DNA from: CAYSBK01 sp964429265
GTDB taxonomy: Bacteria; Planctomycetota; Phycisphaerae; Sedimentisphaerales; Anaerobacaceae
Assembly (NCBI GenBank): GCA_964429265.1
Contig: CAYSBK010000019.1
Span: 1 to 26,030, forward strand
Reading direction: 5' to 3'
DNA: 26,030 nucleotides
The notes under the pieces are model-generated. The model ran no database searches, was not told the origin of the DNA, and saw only the letters and a program-made list of their open reading frames with translations. Positions 25,601-26,030 of the stretch are shown one piece after another; position 1 is the first letter of the stretch, and every line of letters begins with the position of its first letter. The translations under genes were made by a program, and so were the position numbers.

Positions 25601-26030
25601 AACTCGACCTGCTCCAGCCTGTACTTGTGCAGTTCCGCCTCCAGAAGCTCTGCCGAGCCGACCGAACCCTCTTCCGCCCCGCCCTGTGGCCCCGTTTCTT
25701 CCGGCACCAGCGGCTGTTCCTGCGAAGACCGTTGCTTACCCAGGGCGCCCCGATAGTATCTTATCCTCGCACCGGCAAGACCCAGCTTCAACCTCAACGT
25801 GTTCGGGTCATCCGCCGACCTGGCGGCAATCTCTTGCTCGGCCTGCTCGAACTGCCCCGCCCCAATATGCGCGTAGGTCCGCAGCATCCTGCTTCTGTCG
25901 TTCGGACCGTATTTTCTCTCAAAGAAATCTATCACCCCGGCCGCGTTGCTGTATGAACGCAGTCGCAGCAGCACCTGGGCGTAATCAAGAATCGCATCCG
26001 GCTTCCGCTCGTCAATACCCGCAATACGCT
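22609..26030 (-). CDS. Very large TPR-repeat protein (5' end beyond window)
   Basis: The frame is open from the right edge (beginning RIAGIDERKPDAILDYAQV) to TAA at 22609, more than 1,130 residues; the GTG at 25974 is internal, not the start. Nearly the whole length consists of tetratricopeptide-type helix pairs, for example YDEALESINQCIQTRPIF, AIEDARQAASLNPLDGTIA, AAWQLRGRVNLLLGNYTQSA and YAEQAYSAVPNNAGVMDTYG. A Gln/Glu/Gly/Pro-rich low-complexity stretch near 25670-25740 interrupts the array. No catalytic motif is seen. Its place directly before a Wzc-like kinase suggests a periplasmic or outer-membrane scaffold for polysaccharide assembly, similar in concept to the large TPR proteins of exosortase/PEP-CTERM loci; no exosortase gene is visible here, so this is inference. 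A signal peptide could not be checked because the N-terminus is outside. Confidence 0.9.
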   Translation of the reverse strand, partial: RIAGIDERKPDAILDYAQVLLRLRSYSNAAGVIDFFERKYGPNDRSRMLRTYAHIGAGQFEQAEQEIAARSADDPNTLRLKLGLAGARIRYYRGALGKQRSSQEQPLVPEETGPQGGAEEGSVGSAELLEAELHKYRLEQVELMEKLLAVDPNSVSVEEVISACNQCVADGRIERARALVQRYLEHFGDSAELQFYAKLLSEAEPDRVSAERRKQLEFEVISGISEPVRRALSLGQYYYRYNELDKAAEQFRKVFDAAGSGGAGQRIVDSGERDQRGIAAGYLFEIALARQQWDAAERLVEAAKSENLDRCEGKFFEARLAAAKGQYDEALESINQCIQTRPIFSQGYLLRSRINSALGNDNAAIEDARQAASLNPLDGTIARALATVLYRRNRKLGRSVTSEQITETKEALLRAVRLNPRDQRLLGLYADYISDDDPQQALAIMQSLHRSAPSAENAVLLGRMAMKVGLGQTDAAKKKALLDVAGAALQEAYRAEPNNMTVLAALAQYYRSTDQPEKAVQLLEASNERRLLWAHYFETGNFAKARETLEQLYKENPSEAGVVKGLLVVARKTGDQQGVQRYSEELVSIEDSADNRLLQIQSFLQVGLIQEAERKLASFKEKFKNDARALLLEAWVAMRRGRLKEALELLNQSLQSDQDSAAAWQLRGRVNLLLGNYTQSADDLRQSKSLSDRAETRCYLARAYLRTNRTEEAITELKAAMELPGASSGEGTGGIDPRRMLEQVYLRTGRSRELRTFYERTLKDFPDSIFWHNRYGDFAFSSGDYDEAARSYGTALKIASGRGSGGAGVNTRQVSKALDGYLRALIAGAKAPGQTQAGKTERLNKVFEVGGKFSQQYLAPIAYIRMAEAKMAAGDRTAAVQYSRTAIDRAFSQQDQPFAVQVLTTAYSLLGADEVVDSCRQQLEQTPESLAANLAMFYLMNMQSQYNKAVSYIDKCIGLVGPTDARLPKLMMSKAEVLTRAFNETSDKNYLKDAIAQYESLLEKMPTNTMVLNNLAYLLARNDEDLEKALKYAEQAYSAVPNNAGVMDTYGYVLYKRGDYDRANQMLQSAFQQFADSGKAVPAEVYLHLATVKEKLGLKAEALDVCKQALELGEGQIPAPTKKLIEATIARLSEAVPSN

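Noticed and set aside
24682..25956. 424-codon plus-strand ORF opposite the TPR gene
   Set aside because: It is antisense to an unbroken TPR array and its composition (Arg, Leu, Pro, Gln) is typical of shadow frames.
1..26030. CRISPR array, tRNA or rRNA gene, integrase or attachment site
   Set aside because: No regularly spaced direct repeats, cloverleaf-like segments or recombinase motifs were noticed on reading both strands.

Overview
The window looks like a chromosomal segment of a planctomycete, most plausibly Phycisphaerae or Sedimentisphaerales. This is an inference from gene content, not from a marker gene. It rests on large type II/IV pseudopilins ending in a GTDDD-type loop, a Tat-exported DUF4159 protein, a HEAT-repeat periplasmic protein, a Tat-signal aldo/keto reductase relic, a DUF4190 plus DUF2752 pair, and moderately high GC with Shine-Dalgarno starts. 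There are no rRNA or tRNA genes, no CRISPR array and no intact transposase.

The window has three transcriptional blocks. Positions 1-14049 are all on the minus strand. Read in the direction of transcription they are: a candidate 32-codon ORF with its own promoter, a secreted HEAT-repeat protein, a Tat-signal DUF4159 protein, a zinc-dependent medium-chain dehydrogenase overlapping cinA by 4 bp, and then a type IV pilus / type II secretion module. The module contains a PilB/GspE ATPase, a PilT ATPase, a second PilB/GspE ATPase, a GspF/PilC platform protein and two tandem paralogous pseudopilins, the last cut by the left edge. Two very good sigma70-type promoters (TATAAT with 17-nt spacers) split the module into a pilB2-pilT unit and a gspE-gspF-pilin unit.

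Positions 14219-18678 are on the plus strand: tsaD (tRNA t6A synthesis), larB, nnrD (NAD(P)H-hydrate repair; larB and nnrD overlap), a hairpin followed by a T-tract, an ill-defined stretch of about 750 bp, and a promoter-led pair of small membrane proteins (DUF4190-like and DUF2752).

Positions 18778-26030 are on the minus strand. A very large TPR protein running off the right edge leads into a Wzz/BY-kinase exopolysaccharide tyrosine autokinase and a nucleotide-sugar epimerase. This looks like a polysaccharide assembly operon. Between it and the convergent plus-strand block lies the relic of a Tat-exported aldo/keto reductase that keeps its signal peptide and its last ~80 residues but has lost the whole catalytic middle.

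The items most worth a second look are the aldo/keto reductase relic, the candidate small ORF at 13951-14049, the MITE-like inverted-repeat element at 11337-11422, the altered Asp box of the first pilus ATPase, and the 5'-terminal hairpin on the secretion operon mRNA. I did not find convincing evidence of an entirely new multi-gene system.
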